DNA of 64,000 bases from Siderastrea radians (Eukaryota; Cnidaria; Anthozoa; Scleractinia; Rhizangiidae): contig OZ024888.1 of the NCBI GenBank assembly GCA_964017195.1, positions 20,051,597 through 20,115,596 on the forward strand. The letters are read 5' to 3'. Positions 43,108 to 55,870 of the stretch are shown here, in pieces; the stretch's first letter is position 1, and every line of letters starts with the position of its first letter. The position numbers and the translations under genes are program-made. A model generated the notes under the pieces. It was not told the origin of the DNA. It was given only the letters and a program-made list of their open reading frames with translations, and did no database searches.

Positions 43108-45627
43108 AAAAAAATTAAAATAAAAAAAATAAATTCAATTTCTGTCATCAGTGTCACTTCCTAATTTGAGGCAAGCCCTTGGGGAGAACTTTCTGGTTAG
43201 TGACTCTGGATATGAGGATTATACAAGTGATTCCGATGATGGCAGTGAGAATATTTTAGAAAAATCCTGTGGGGAAGATGTGTCGGACATGTCAGACGAC
43301 TGGAGGATTTCCCCGTTGGACGGAAGAAACGTTTTATGGGCAAAAATGACGTCGAACTACGAAAAAATCAGTTGAAGGCGAATCAGGCAGAAAAAGGGAA
43401 AATACATCTCGAATATATATTTCCTCTGAGGACGTACAGAGATTGAAGGGCAGCCGCAAAGACTGTAAAATGATTTTCCAAGCACGTATTGAAGAAAAGT
43501 AACGCACTGATAAATCGTTGTCACTTCTTTCACTGCAAGAAAAATAGTAACATATATTCAAATACCGAGTCAGCAAAGAAAATGTCTGTCGAGATTTCTC
43601 AGCGTATGTTTTCTGAAATAATGCCCGCCTTTACCGAAATGGCCGAAATGTTTATAATGAAGACCAAGAATAGTGAAAAGCGCGCCTTGTTTTCAATCAA
43701 ATGCTCTCGTGGTGCGTTATCAATCGTCGACAAAATAGAGAACTGGAAAAACACCAAGAGAAAAAAAACTACTTCCGTCAATGAGAAGGAGAAAGATGAC
43801 GTGAAACTCCATGCTGCCCTATTCCTTAATATTACTTTCTGGGCAATTTACGAACCTAGAAGAGATACATAGCGCAGTGGATGTGGCACGGGTTTCAACG
43901 ACAGAGTGAGCTTAATTATTTTTCTCTGCCAGCAACCCGGCGGGAAAAATCACTTTGCATCGAACCAAAATTCATGAAAATTAAGAAGAAATTACGACTG
44001 AACGTCACTGAGACACAAATCTAAGTTGTTTCAGAGTGCTTGATTTCTTATAGGACGAAAAGAAACTGTAGAAATAGAATTTTAAGCATCTAGCGCTTTG
44101 TTTACAATTTCTTGCATCGTCCACTCAATCACTTGTTCTTAAAATTTCACAAACAGCAGGTTTCAAACGGAAGGCTTTGACTCCGAAATATCGAGACAAG
44201 ACAAAATAAAGCACAGTAAAATTGGAAAGAAGCATTTAATAAAAATTGTCACACTTTTTATGGCGAGTCAGTACAAAAATCATGCAAAATTAAGTCTGAA
44301 CGACAAGCATTGAACAAATCCAGTACCAGAAAAGGCGACATTTTTTGGCTCTCAGTATACCACACAAAATTGACACTGGTTTACCTGTACTCGTTGTGGC
44401 TCTATCTGTGTTCCCTTGAGCAGCTCCAGACATTTAGACACAAGTCGGATGCCATGTAAAATACGTTGAATCGCTTTCACAGTTGTTTGAGTGTTATTTT
44501 TACCATTCCGTCGGCGGGCTCTAAACTAAGAAAAACTGCGTTTTGTGGTTTGCCTTTAAAAAGTAAGATGGTGAATTCTAATGTTCCTCACCTCCGTAGT
44601 CTTGTTTCCGTGAGCTGCATAGTAATTATCGTTCAAGTTTAATTATTAATCCTGTCTTCAGTTCGATCAAACAAACACATGATGGCTCCGTTGTCAGCGT
44701 TGTGCGAACGGAGCGATTTCAAACTCGTTCCGATTTGAACTCCCGCAGCCATAACCGTGAGATCGTACAGCTTCAATCCGCTTTGAACGACGATTACAAC
44801 AATTTTCAGGAAAAATCAAACACGTACCACAGTTCAGAGCCCATAATTGGGAGATTTTTCCCAGACCTTGTGCTTGTACGTTCACTTCGGAGCAGTTTCA
44901 TTGATTCATTCAGCTCCGCAAAGAAACGCTACAACACTTCGGTCAGTCATGTGATCGTGATCGATTCTTGTTCCCTTTTATCTCGGAGTTTCTCTCTCTT
45001 TTTTTCTCTTTCTTGATTTTATAGCAATTAGTGATTGCGTTTTTAATAATAAAAACAATTGTGTACTCGGGCATACCGGATATCAAATAATTATAACCAT
45101 CTTGGTCATATCCAGCACGCCCTCGTTGTACGCAAATTTGCGTGTAGCCACGCGCGTTTATGACGTTGAGGGTGGCGCAATTTTTTCTAAAAATAGCACA
45201 TTTGTCTTTTTCGATGGGGCCGCGTGGACCCCGCGCTTACGGTCTCCATCCCCGATTATGGCTCCTGGCTACAAGTGTATTTTTTTCCTTGGCTATGTCA
45301 GAAGCCTATTATGCTCCTGACTATGTTAAGAATAGTGTTTTAGCGATTTCCTATTACCTTATGGTCATATTTTAGCAAAACAGAAGAATACTGTAGAAGA
45401 ACATGAACTAAAAAAGAATATATTCTATCATACCAATAAATGCAAGTAACAGCTGAATTTAGACTGCCGCAGTCCGCATTTTGAATACGCGACTTTGTCA
45501 GAACTGCCACGCGTGAATTGTACAGATGCCTGCGTGTTTCCACGCGTAAGTTTCGTCCCCAGTTCATCCTCATGCAAGAAAATAAAATGGCGATAGGGAC
45601 GTGGCATATGGTCAAATCTATGTACAA
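43108..45627. other. No supported gene
   Basis: Two small plus-strand frames occur: an acidic one (43151-43375, preceded by a CAG acceptor-like site) and 43582-43872 (below). No other recognisable feature. The DNA is AT-rich and not obviously repetitive. Confidence 0.35.
43582..43872 (+). CDS. Hypothetical small protein or exon
   Basis: About 96 codons from an in-frame ATG (MSVEISQRMFSEIMPAF...), with a Lys/Glu-rich middle. I recognise no domain. The frame is open further upstream to 43489, so this may be part of an exon of an unseen gene or a transposon remnant. Chance is quite possible. Confidence 0.2.
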   Translation: MSVEISQRMFSEIMPAFTEMAEMFIMKTKNSEKRALFSIKCSRGALSIVDKIENWKNTKRKKTTSVNEKEKDDVKLHAALFLNITFWAIYEPRRDT

Positions 45628-46361
45628 ATATTTAACAATTATCCTGCGAAATCGCGCGGAATATCACCTGATACTTAGCCGACGAGGCCGTAGGCCGAGT
45701 TGGCTAAATCAGGGGATATTCCGCAAGATTGAGCAGGATAATTGTTTTATTATTCAACAAATTCTCATCGAATACCATTTTCAGAACGAGAAAAACTATG
45801 GTTCTATGATGAAAACGCTAAAAGCCAGCAACACATAATAAAAATCAAAACAGAACTTCAAGAAATCGAAGTTTACTACCGTTCACTTAAAAGGACTTAT
45901 TTACAAACTCATGTTTGGAAATGATGTGACAAAGTAAAAAAAATATTGCTACCTTACCGAGAATAGTCCTCTTCTTGTGAATTAAAATCTTTTCAACTTT
46001 ACAACTTTCCGTGAGCAAGTCTGCTGCTTCGTTCGCAATAGCATTTCCTTGGGTGAGTTCTCACTATAAAAGTCCAAGTCAACCTCTGGATATCTTTGTG
46101 AGCTGAAGCAAATAATTGTTGACTTTTTGAGAGCATTTAATCGTGGAAAGTTTCTTCCAGGGAGTTAAAATTTCCGGAGAAAACTGCTAAAACTGCCGCG
46201 CTTTTTAAAATGGCCGCCAAACAAGCAATGAAAGAAAATCTGCAGTGCACTTCCAAATATGGTCATTTACGTATATCGCAGGATATCCGTCATGTACGGA
46301 TGACAGATATTGAGGGCTTCCTTACCATATATGGGCATAGTGACAATTTGTTGAATAATAA
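45628..46361 (+). mobile_element. Compound inverted-end repeat, copy 2
   Basis: Inverted relative of 34861-35605: first the palindrome ACAATTATCCTGC...GCAGGATAATTGT (about 45635-45745), then the part with ends TTATTATTCAACAAATT / AATTTGTTGAATAATAA. It ends about 50 bp before the start codon of the 46412 gene, so the gene's 5' flank is made of repeat DNA. Confidence 0.65.
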
Positions 46362-46411
46362 TAGACAGATATTCCTCGATGTATGCTCGATATTAGTTTT
46401 CTCCTTTGATG

Positions 46412-49400
46412 ATGGGTGGTGCTCAGTCTTATCTTCCTCCTCGTCCCCTGGGTTTTGAATATTTTTGCATAGCTGTCCGGGCGTCAGACAAACTTCGCGT
46501 TGTCTTAGGAACTGATTATGAAGTCAGCGTCATTCGTCAGGTCATCAAAGAAACGTGGCCTCCAGGCATACAGAATGAAACGTCCCAACTTAATGGAGTA
46601 CACGAATTCAAGTTGAAAGGACGTCCATTTTTACTGAACAGTTCGTCGAGCGAAGCAATCATGTGCCGGAGATTGGGTGGAAGTATTCTTCACAGGCTGT
46701 ATCGAGAGGGATGGAAACTGCTCATCTCTTGCGACTTGACAAGAACAACAGATCTGACCACTTGGGTTTTCAAGAAAGTGCGGATTGAAAGTTTATCGTC
46801 TCAACCATTTCTGGTGGTGGGTCTGAGTAGCTATGATAGTTTAATGGTACTAAATGCACCGACTCAACTGCACCAAACATTCAAAGATGTGATTCAGAAA
46901 TCCTGGCCCCCTGGGATACAGGATTGGTCGTACAACAATAAAGTTTTGTTGATCAAATTGAAAGGTACCCCCTGGCACCCTGATGGCAGTGAAACTGTTC
47001 ACTCACGAGTGTTTCTACAAATACTAGTCAGTGATCTTCAGCTTAAACAGTGGAATTTATATGGAAATTCCAACCTTAAGAGTAGCACAAACACTCTGTT
47101 CTTTGAACATGACCCTAACATTTCACCAGGGCAGTTATCTGTCATGCACTTCACAATAAGCCTCAACAAACATGATACCCTAAGGCTGATTGGCAATCCA
47201 GACAGCTTGGTTCCTGCCATCCGCCACACCATCCAAACCAGCTGGTTGAGAGGAATTCAGGAAGAATCACGCTACTTTGATAGCTGGCAGTTCAAGCTGC
47301 ACGGAAACCCATGGTGGGCCTCAGGACAGGAAGCAGTAGACTCCAGATATTTGATACTGAAGCTGATTGAATGCTTGCAGGCATATGGATGGATGATCAT
47401 TGCTAGTATTGACAGCTCAAGGAAATTGTCCGATAAAAGTTCCCTGCTTTTCAGGCAATCTCACCCAAGACAGTCATCGGTTTTCTGTGTGAGCCTGAAT
47501 GAGACTGACAAGTTGCGCCTGATTAATGCACCAGAAGATATTGCTAAGGTGGGACTTGCCTTTAACTATTGTTTATACAAGTCATGTATTCAGTGTTGAG
47601 TAAGTTAATTTAAGGGGGTAAGTTATACACAAGAATTTTTTTTATGAAATGGGATGTGATTTCATGTTAAATTAGGAGGAATAAAAGAGGGGGGAAATCT
47701 TTGTCAGGGGTATAAAATGGTCCCCTAAATTAGCTTGCATCTCCTCACTCATTCTCTGCATTCTCCTTAGAACTATAGTGTATATGTCCCCTTGACAGGG
47801 GACAGTCTGGACATGGATCTTTTAAATCACTATGCATAATTTTTACCAGTAGACTTGTCTTTACAGGCAGAAAGCTGTGTTATTCATTTATTTCCTGCCA
47901 GCAGAGCTACCTTTACTTCTATATTCACTGAACTGAGAGGTGAGAAGAAAAGGGTGCTGTTCTGAATTGAAATAAAAAGGCTTTGAGCCTTATTATTAGG
48001 ATTCCTAAGAAAGCATTTTAAAACAATGATTGGGGAAGAAACAGCTTTAGCACATGCAAACTCGATGTTCACCAGCAGTAAATCTAAATAGCTTGCTCAT
48101 TATAAGTCAATCATAAGCTCAGGTGAAAGCCAGGAGATACTTTGAACAGCAGACCTGCCAACCTCCAAAACGTGCAAATCTGGAGACCTTGCAAAAAAGC
48201 CCAGAAAAACCTGGAGATTGGGACCTCAAACCTGGAGATTTCCAAAATATGTGTAAAATGAAAATAAAAATGGTAGATTTCTTGTTTCAAGGTATTCTTT
48301 ACCTTGTTTGTGCTACCTATTGTATTCTTTTGCCGCATTTTTTGAAGTCAGTTTCTGTTTTGCTGTCGACGCGAGGCGCCAGTTTGAGTTAACTATTCAC
48401 AGCTCTAGCTTCCCCAGAGACCTAAGCACACCTATATTGACCTATGGTTTCACGGGAATGAGGTCGGAATCGTACCCAGCTTTCCCTCAAACATTAGATG
48501 TGACAAATTTGGCCATTTTCAACACGGTTTTTCAATATTGCTTCATACTATACCTGAATTGTTTGGCAATTTCAAGATTTTCTGATTCACCGTGAGATTT
48601 GGAGGTGAAATCGTGAGACCGTGAGTTGATACCCCAAACCGTGAGTCTCACGGTGAAACCGTGAGAGTTGGCAGGTCTGGAACAGGCATGTACAATGTAT
48701 ACCAAACACAAATGTGAGAAACAGGTTTCATAAATTGGATGTTTGTTTTGTGGTCGCGGATGGCGGTGAGATGATATTGATGCATCATTGTGGATCAGGG
48801 TAGAGTTGGTCCTATTTTTCTCCTGCCTCTCAGTTCACATAATACAGAGAAAAGGGGGAAACTTTCTTTGTCGGGAACCTGCAGGCTTACTGGTTCTCAC
48901 CTGAGAGTTGTTCCTTTTTTGAGCACCTATACACTGTATGTTGAATAAGTTTTTCATGAAGTGGCAAAAATTGGTTTGCAATTTGAATCTAACAGATTGA
49001 ATGAGTTAGGTGGGTAATTCAGGGCCAGTGCAGCATGAAGTGAATAGGAGTATACTGTAGATTTTTTGGTATACCCTCCCTTCCCTGGCTGGGGATGCTA
49101 GTCCATGACAGGGTTGCACTGCATTATTTTGGTAGGATTCCCAAATTGCTTCCTGCCACTCATTTAGTATACACCTGGGTTGAGAGACACAATGTGAAGT
49201 AAAGTTTCTTGTCTAAGCCTCTAGGGAAACAACACAAGATTACAGGTATGAGTCCAGGATAGACGCAAAAAGGGGTATACTAAGTCTTGTGACGTAATGA
49301 ATCCATTGTTTGTGAGCCAGATCAAAACATCAGGATCACGAGTCCAACAAAACAAGAGCCAAAGCAAAAAAAAAAATGGCAGACAAAAAATTGGCAACTA

Positions 49401-51143
49401 AAATCGAATTGCAAGTTGTCATATGGCTGGCACGTGTGAGGCAACGGAAAGATGGACTTACCGTAAGGTGAGTTTTAAAATGGTGGCCGGGCCGTCGCAA
49501 AGGCAAAAGATAAACCGTTTCCTTGCAAGACTTCGTCAGGTTGCTTATGGATCCCTTCTTCCTGGAAAACGTTACGTCCAGTTCCCAGATATGTAAGACA
49601 AAGCTTGCCAATAGACTGGGAACAATGTGATATACTGGTATTTTCAGTGTAGATTTTATGATTTTTCCGTATTTTCTCAGAGGACAATGGTTTTGTTGGG
49701 TCACACGTGCAATGTTCGTACCAGGATATTCTACTTTGGGGTCCACAGGACCCACAGAGAAGCTAAAAGGCAGTCATGAGGGAGAAAAGCGGGTCACAAT
49801 TTAGATACAGTCAACTTAAGCTGAGTTAGAGTAAATACCTCATACTTTCTTAGATACCGGTAATAAGTGTTGAGTGTCTGAATCAAGATGCCATAACCAA
49901 GAAAATTTTGGTTTTTATCAAAAAAATGTACGTACATGTATGATACATAAGGCATTTTGTTTTCTTTCTTTGCGTCCTTGGGACCCCTTGGGCTAATTTT
50001 AGTGCAGCATTCCGTGAAAGAGTGTGGCAATGCTGCAATGCCATGGTATGGTAAGAACATTGTGCATATCCCTTTTTTGTATACTCTAGACCACAGAGGC
50101 AAAGCCTGGTACCGCTGATCTTCGGATTGAAACCAAGCACTGCCACAACTTTGTGATTTCTAATGCTCTCCAAAGACCAAGTTTCCCTTCAAACTAAACT
50201 TTGATGCTATAACCATCTATCCTCCTCGATGTACATGTATTTTGTGTTTTCCTAACTTGTTAATCAGCAGTTTTATAATCTGACCACTTATTGGAGATGG
50301 ATGAAGGGGATAGAAAATCTTATCTCTCCCCAAGCGAGAAAGGAAGGGGCATAATTAATAATCAAGTTTATAATTATGAAGCATGGTATGGTTATACCCC
50401 CACCCCCACCTCCCACCCTTTGCTCAGGCTCAATAATAATTATGACAGAATAATAATTATGATGTGTTATGGAACACACATGTATTGGGGAAACTACAAT
50501 TAATAAGTTGTTGCAATAGTCAGTAAATTGCATAAAATTATAGATGTATCATCACATCTGCTAAATCAATTGCCCATAATTTTGGTAACACTTCACTTTA
50601 CTTTTTCATTATTCCTTGTAAGTTGTAAATGAAATTTAAGTGACACAATGTTTCTCTGTTAAATTCTGGATTTGATTTGTTTATCTGCATGCAAATAATG
50701 GGTCTTTGATGTCAATCCGCTTGTCATATTTAGGTGTGTCAAGACGTCATTCAAGCCCAGTATGTTATTGGTGTTCAGAGGGTACAGCGCTATGGCAACA
50801 GTCTTGAGTTCAAACTACAGGGTAATCCATGGAGTTGTGGAATAGATGGTCATGATGGAATTCATGGTAGAAGCCTGGTATGTCATTTAATTCATGCTCT
50901 TGCTAGTCACAACTGGAGGCCAGTAACATCAGCAGATGTGTCGGCAAAATATGTTCACCAGAAAAATGGCCCTGATTATCCAATTGATGTGGACAGCATA
51001 TTCTTCACATATGACCCCACTCCTGTGCAGCCATCAGCACCACCCTCAATGTCATATTACAACCGTACACCCAGCCACCGCCGTATGGCTTCCTTCAGCA
51101 TGATAACCCACCTCCTTATGATCCTCCAGCCTATGGAACTTAA
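46412..51143 (+). CDS. Four-repeat protein with myristoylation-like start and PPxY tail
   Basis: Two exons, 46412-47548 and 50734 onward, joined in phase 0 by a GT-AG intron (47549-50733). I choose the second of two adjacent ATGs because MGGAQS fits the N-myristoylation consensus. The protein has four tandem repeats of about 110 residues (roughly 15-125, 128-240, 245-355, 357-490). Each has a hydrophobic strand, a D.LR.. segment, WPPGIQ (degenerate in repeats 3 and 4), EFKLKG.PW, a G.E...SR helix, GW.L..S.D and a LFF....P end. The exon junction splits repeat 4. I know no named domain and propose no enzymatic role. The tail has PPPY, PPPY and PPAY motifs, ligands of WW domains, ending at 51143. 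They lie one base out of frame from exon 2, which otherwise runs to 51162. Membrane attachment and WW binding are inferences. Confidence 0.75.
47549..50733 (+). other. Intron of the four-repeat gene
   Basis: Donor AAG|GTGGGA and acceptor TTTAG|GTGTG. The 3.2-kb intron holds a MITE (48150-48679) and no supported gene. Short minus-strand frames near 49336-50173 have no domains. Confidence 0.7.
48150..48679. mobile_element. 530-bp MITE in the intron
   Basis: Ends CAGACCTGCCAAC (left) and GTTGGCAGGTCTG (right) are flanked by the direct repeat GAACAG (48144-48149 and 48680-48685). The right half holds repeated CCGTGAG / CTCACGG palindromes. The CAG-type ends resemble hAT elements, but the duplication seen is 6 rather than 8 bp. 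Confidence 0.6.
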
Positions 51144-51162
51144 TAATTATTATAAACAATGA

Positions 51163-51916
51163 GGTGATATATGCCAACACTGCAGACTATTGAATCTCTC
51201 AGAAGGAGCCATCTTTAGGATCTTCAGTGATGTGCATTAATTTTAAAAGTGCAGCACCCTTAAGAGGAATTCTGAGAAAAAATTTGACTCTGAACTTCTT
51301 CAAACAGGATTTAACTTAGATGGTCACTGAAGGGAGGTGTCTTGAGATTCAAAGTGTGGGAAATTTAAGAATATTGTGAGTATATCCCTCCTTGAAAAAT
51401 GATTTGAACTCCTATAAAGTTCTGGAATTAACTTTCCCTGAAAACATCACATTATAAGCTAACAATGAAGGTTTTAATTGGGGGGGGGGGGGGTATTTGC
51501 TTACTTAGAATTTAAACAAGGACCCTGACTATAAAACAACCTCTGGCCTGGCCAAGCCGTCAGTCATTTTCACTCTAGACACCAAGCTTTCAACTTCAGC
51601 AGCTAACGGTAGCAAACTCAAGAAGTATAAAATTCATACACTGAGAGGTACTGAGTCGTAGAAATCCCCAAACATTGTCCGGGGAAGAAATTTCCAAAAC
51701 CCTAATATGCTTTTTCTCACCTTTTTGACAAATTTTTACAGCACTACATGTGAAATTGTGTCTGTTGCAAATTCAAATTACATGTATAAAGCAACTTGAT
51801 ACCGTCTGGATGAAGGCATGCAATCCTGTTTTCGAACCCAGACAAAACCTTTCATTTGAATTTCAAAATGTTTTGTACAAAATAAATCAAAGTGCCACAG
51901 CTGATGTACAGCAAAT
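51163..51916. other. 3' flank of the four-repeat gene
   Basis: No coding region. It probably contains the 3' untranslated region; a G homopolymer lies at about 51481-51493. Confidence 0.4.
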
Positions 51917-51940
51917 GTGACCTTCTTTGGGAAAACGTAC

Positions 51941-52165
51941 ACTTTAACGATTATCCGTTATCCGTTAGAAAACTAACGGATAGCTAACGGATTGCTAACG
52001 ATTTGTTCTAACGCTCTAACGGTTTGTTCTAACGGTCTAACGATTTGTCCTAACGCTCTAACGATTTGTTCTAACGCTCTAACGATTTGTTCTAACGCTC
52101 TAACGATTTGTCCTAACGCTCTAACGGTTGGTCCAAACAATCGAACGCTTTTCCCAACGCTCTAA
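51941..52165. repeat. Subterminal array of TCTAACG units
   Basis: Many copies of TCTAACG spaced by GATTTGT or similar (unit about 17 bp, e.g. 'gctctaacgatttgtt'). A matching array occurs inside the element at 57105-57265, and a few units at 58609-58640. Confidence 0.8.
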
Positions 52166-52738
52166 CGGCTGGTTGTTGCGAATGGTTCATCTTATTATTT
52201 TATTGTCAATGTATTTAGCGGATGTTTTTAGTAAAGCGGTCGATCGATAAACGGCTGAAAATTGAAGGCTTTTAACGGGTCACATCAAAATCACCAGTGT
52301 TTAGATGAATCGTGTCTGATTCAAACGGGTAAATAATCGACTTTCTCTCGAAACGACCGCACTTCACACAGGTCGTCCCGTTTCTCCTGGAATGAAACTT
52401 CTATTCCATCGTATCGACAATAACTACTGTTTGCCGAACACGCACCTCGATTTGGGATTGTATTTTTCCAATAAATACATCGGGCAAACTCCTCGAGTCT
52501 GCTGAAAGTTTTTAAAAGTTCATAGCGCTCACGTAAACAACTTTATGCAAATTAATTTTTGGTTGAAATTTGACCCACGGGGAATTTGAATGAAACGTTG
52601 TGTGACGGACGGAATAAAAGCTGCATTGTATTGAATGATTGTAAACTTCTTTAATTACTAGAGAGCTTCAGTTATTTAGAACTATAAATCAAATGAAAAA
52701 AACTTAAAAATCCCAAACGTTTCGTAGCTGGGAGCAAT

Positions 52739-52993
52739 TGCAGAATACCCCGCCACTTCATTTACATGTGTCGGAACGCTTTGAAGAACGAGGCATAACA
52801 CAATAGGCACTTTTGTTATTCAATGAGATGGAAATAAGTGGCGGGGTATTCTGCAGGTAAGCCCGTAGGGAGCAATTGCAGAATACCCCGCCACTTCATT
52901 TACATGTGTCGGAACGCTTTGAAGAACGAGGCATAACACAATAGGCACTTTTGTTATTCAATGAGATGGAAATAAGTGGCGGGGTATTCTGCA
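52739..52993. repeat. Tandem pair of a 117-bp MITE
   Basis: Units 52739-52855 and 52877-52993 appear identical, each with ends TGCAGAATACCCCGCCACTT and the inverse. The spacing of 138 bp includes a duplicated flank (ggtaagcc...agcaat). A third, inverted partial copy lies at about 53276-53370. Confidence 0.8.
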
Positions 52994-53001
52994 GGTAAGC
53001 C

Positions 53002-55870
53002 GACTTTTCTTCTGCAGTATTGTCTGGCAAACATTCAACATTGAAACGGGGGGTGGGGGGACCGGCGAATAGAGACAGAGACTAAGTTATGACGGCATAT
53101 TTAGACAAGATGAATAAAATCTTACTAAAATTCTGTTCATGGTCAAACCTTCCCAACAACTTGTGACGAACGTTGTAGGTTTCGAATTACACGTGATATA
53201 TGCAAATTTTACTTGCATCTACAACGCAGATTGATTGTAGCGTTTTCTATCTTGATACAAACGGTACACTTATTTCCATCTCATTGAATAACAAAAGTGC
53301 CTATTGTGTTATGCCTCGTTCTTCAAAGCGTTCCGACACATGTAAATGAAGTGGCGGGGTATTCTGCAATTGCTCCGAAAAGTCCATTGAAATCCAACAT
53401 TGAAAAGGGGGGAGGGGAGGAAAACAAAAGCATGGTAAAATGTGACAACCTTCCCAACAAAATTGGCTACGGTTGTATGTAAATGACCGAACGTCTTTTC
53501 CTCATTATATCATCCGAAGTATACACGGTACAGTGTTCATCTCACGTGTGGCAAACGTATTATTAATGCTCTTCCTACAGCTGGAATCTGGATCAGCAAA
53601 CAGAGATTTTGCGAAATGCAAGAAATGTATGATGGTTAGGTGTTTGATAGCGTGACAAGAGACGTGTGTGACATTTCCCAGACAAAATATCTCCTGGGAA
53701 TTGTATTTAACATAGCCGTATAGATTCAACGGCTGTCTTTCTTTTCTCGAAAACGAAAATGTTTACTGTCAACATCATCTGTTTGTCACTGTGGTTTGTG
53801 CACAGCAGTAAGTGTTAGGCGAAAACTTCCCTTCCAACATGGTGTCACGAGTAACAGACTTTACTTCACAAATGTTCTTAGTTGACTTAGAAAAGTAACC
53901 TAACAAAACCTTTAAGAGCTTTTTAGACAAGGTTAATTGTTATACGAACGTGATAATATCAGGGAAGGAATAATGCCATCTCGCTTGAGTTATTAAAGAA
54001 AAGGGTTGATTTTTTCTTAATGAAACATGTATTCACTGGAAGGAGATATACACGTGCCGAGAGCTGTGCACCTAAAGTGGGTTCAGATCGTTCGAGAATT
54101 TTAGTGACCTTGTTTCTTTCACGTTTGTATGATTCAAGATACCTACTTAATTACTTAGTGGGAAATTGGTTTTGCGACCACAAAAAACAACTGAATGGTG
54201 TTCATTGGAAAAATTACCTCCCGCAAAAAGAGCATCAGCGATATTTTTGCGACGACAACCAGGACTCAGTATTCCAAAATTGCTGAAAAATGCAACATAT
54301 CAACATCATCGGCTGATCGGATTTTTAAGGAGAGTTTCAGTTAAGAGAGAAGAAACCGGATTACTTCGTAGAAATTGGCCGCCCTAGAAAGGTATCTCTT
54401 TGCGAGTTGCTTGTTTAATTTTTACATATTTCTTTCGCGTGACCTGTCAATCACACGAGGGCTATTTTGAGCGCTACAAACAATCAACTGCGACATTACT
54501 CCATAGCAAATTGCCCTAAAATTTCAAAACAAGCTCTCTTTTAACTATAATTTCGATTGAAATGTGTTATTAAGATGTGAAATGCTCGATATATTTCACC
54601 GTTTTGTTCTTAAGTACTACTGTTAGCGACCATTCCAACAATACTCCATAAAACATTGTATTTAAAAGCTACTTACCACAAAGGAATTTAATTTGTCGCA
54701 ATTTTATGGAGTATTGTGAGATTTCACCTTTTCAAGACCTCTGAGTGTCCTTTATTCAATACGGCAGAATCCCTAGGCAAGTACGATTATAGAAAAGAGT
54801 TTACTTCAATTGCAGCTAACTTCAAACACCGTATTTTCAGCAAATATAAATGGAGCAATGTCCTTCCTTTGTGGAGTAATGATCATGATGGTTGATCTTG
54901 AAGATAACAAGCCCGCGTCAAAACATCACGGGCAATGTGACTGACCCCTCGCAAATTACTGTGGATGGATGTGATATACTTCTTGCGAATTGCTCAGCAT
55001 GTTCAAAAATTAGTTGAGCAAATCGATGTCTACGAGGAGCCAAATGCAATTGTTTTGACGCCAGTAATTAAAAAATATATATCCAACGGAAATTCTGCAT
55101 GTCAGTGTTCGCGTGGCTTAATGAAAACAATTGGCGTGTCAGCCGTTTCAAACACCGGAGTATCTGTTGTGAGCTCAATGTCACGCTTGGAAGAATTTTT
55201 CGGACCTGGTAAATGGACGATATCTCCTTTTCAGCAATTGGAGCATATCAGCCCCCGCTATAATGGATGATCGCATGCGCTAACGAAACACAGCAGTGCC
55301 TTTTCTTCAGGAGCAGACTGTCTCTATTCCCTGATCTGAGCGGGGAAACTGCAGTACAATGACTTCAAAAGATTTTAAAAACATCAAGATTAATAATATC
55401 AACAGCACCTCGTTAAGGCTTTCTTTTAACTGTTTCCAGCCTATCAATTTTACAAAACTGGGCCATTTTATATTACCTTAAACTACAACTGTACACATAC
55501 TGTTGCTCTAATTCAGTTTCATGCGTGGCATATAGGCATTTGCCCTGGAACGACATCGTCGAGTTTAGTTTCCTCTTGACCGCACCCACATTTTTACAGA
55601 CAACGTTCGTCACAAGTTGTTGGGAAGGTTTGACCATGAACAGAATTTTAGTAAGATTTTATTCATCTTGTCTAAATATGCCGTCATAACTTAGTCTCTG
55701 TCTCTATTCGCCGGTCCCCCCACCCCCCGTTTCAATGTTGAATGTTTGCCAGACAATACTGCAGAAGAAAAGTCCATTGAAATCCAACATTGAAAAGGGG
55801 GGAGGGGAGGAAAACAAAAGCATGGTAAAATGTGACAACCTTCCCAACAAAATTGGCTAAGGTTGTAGAT
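53002..55870. repeat. Inverted duplication flanking a 2.4-kb segment
   Basis: 53002-53177 recurs inverted at about 55597-55770, including 'gggggaccggcgaatag' and 'ttcccaacaacttgtgac'. A neighbouring block, 53375-53477, recurs in direct orientation at 55770-55867. The pattern suggests a local inversion with duplication. The 2.4 kb in between has short frames (54020-54286, 54965-55270) without known domains. Confidence 0.65.

Noticed and set aside
34861..46361. The two 735-bp copies as LTRs of a large retroelement
   Set aside because: They are in opposite orientation and no gag-pol lies between them, only PLE and LINE remnants.
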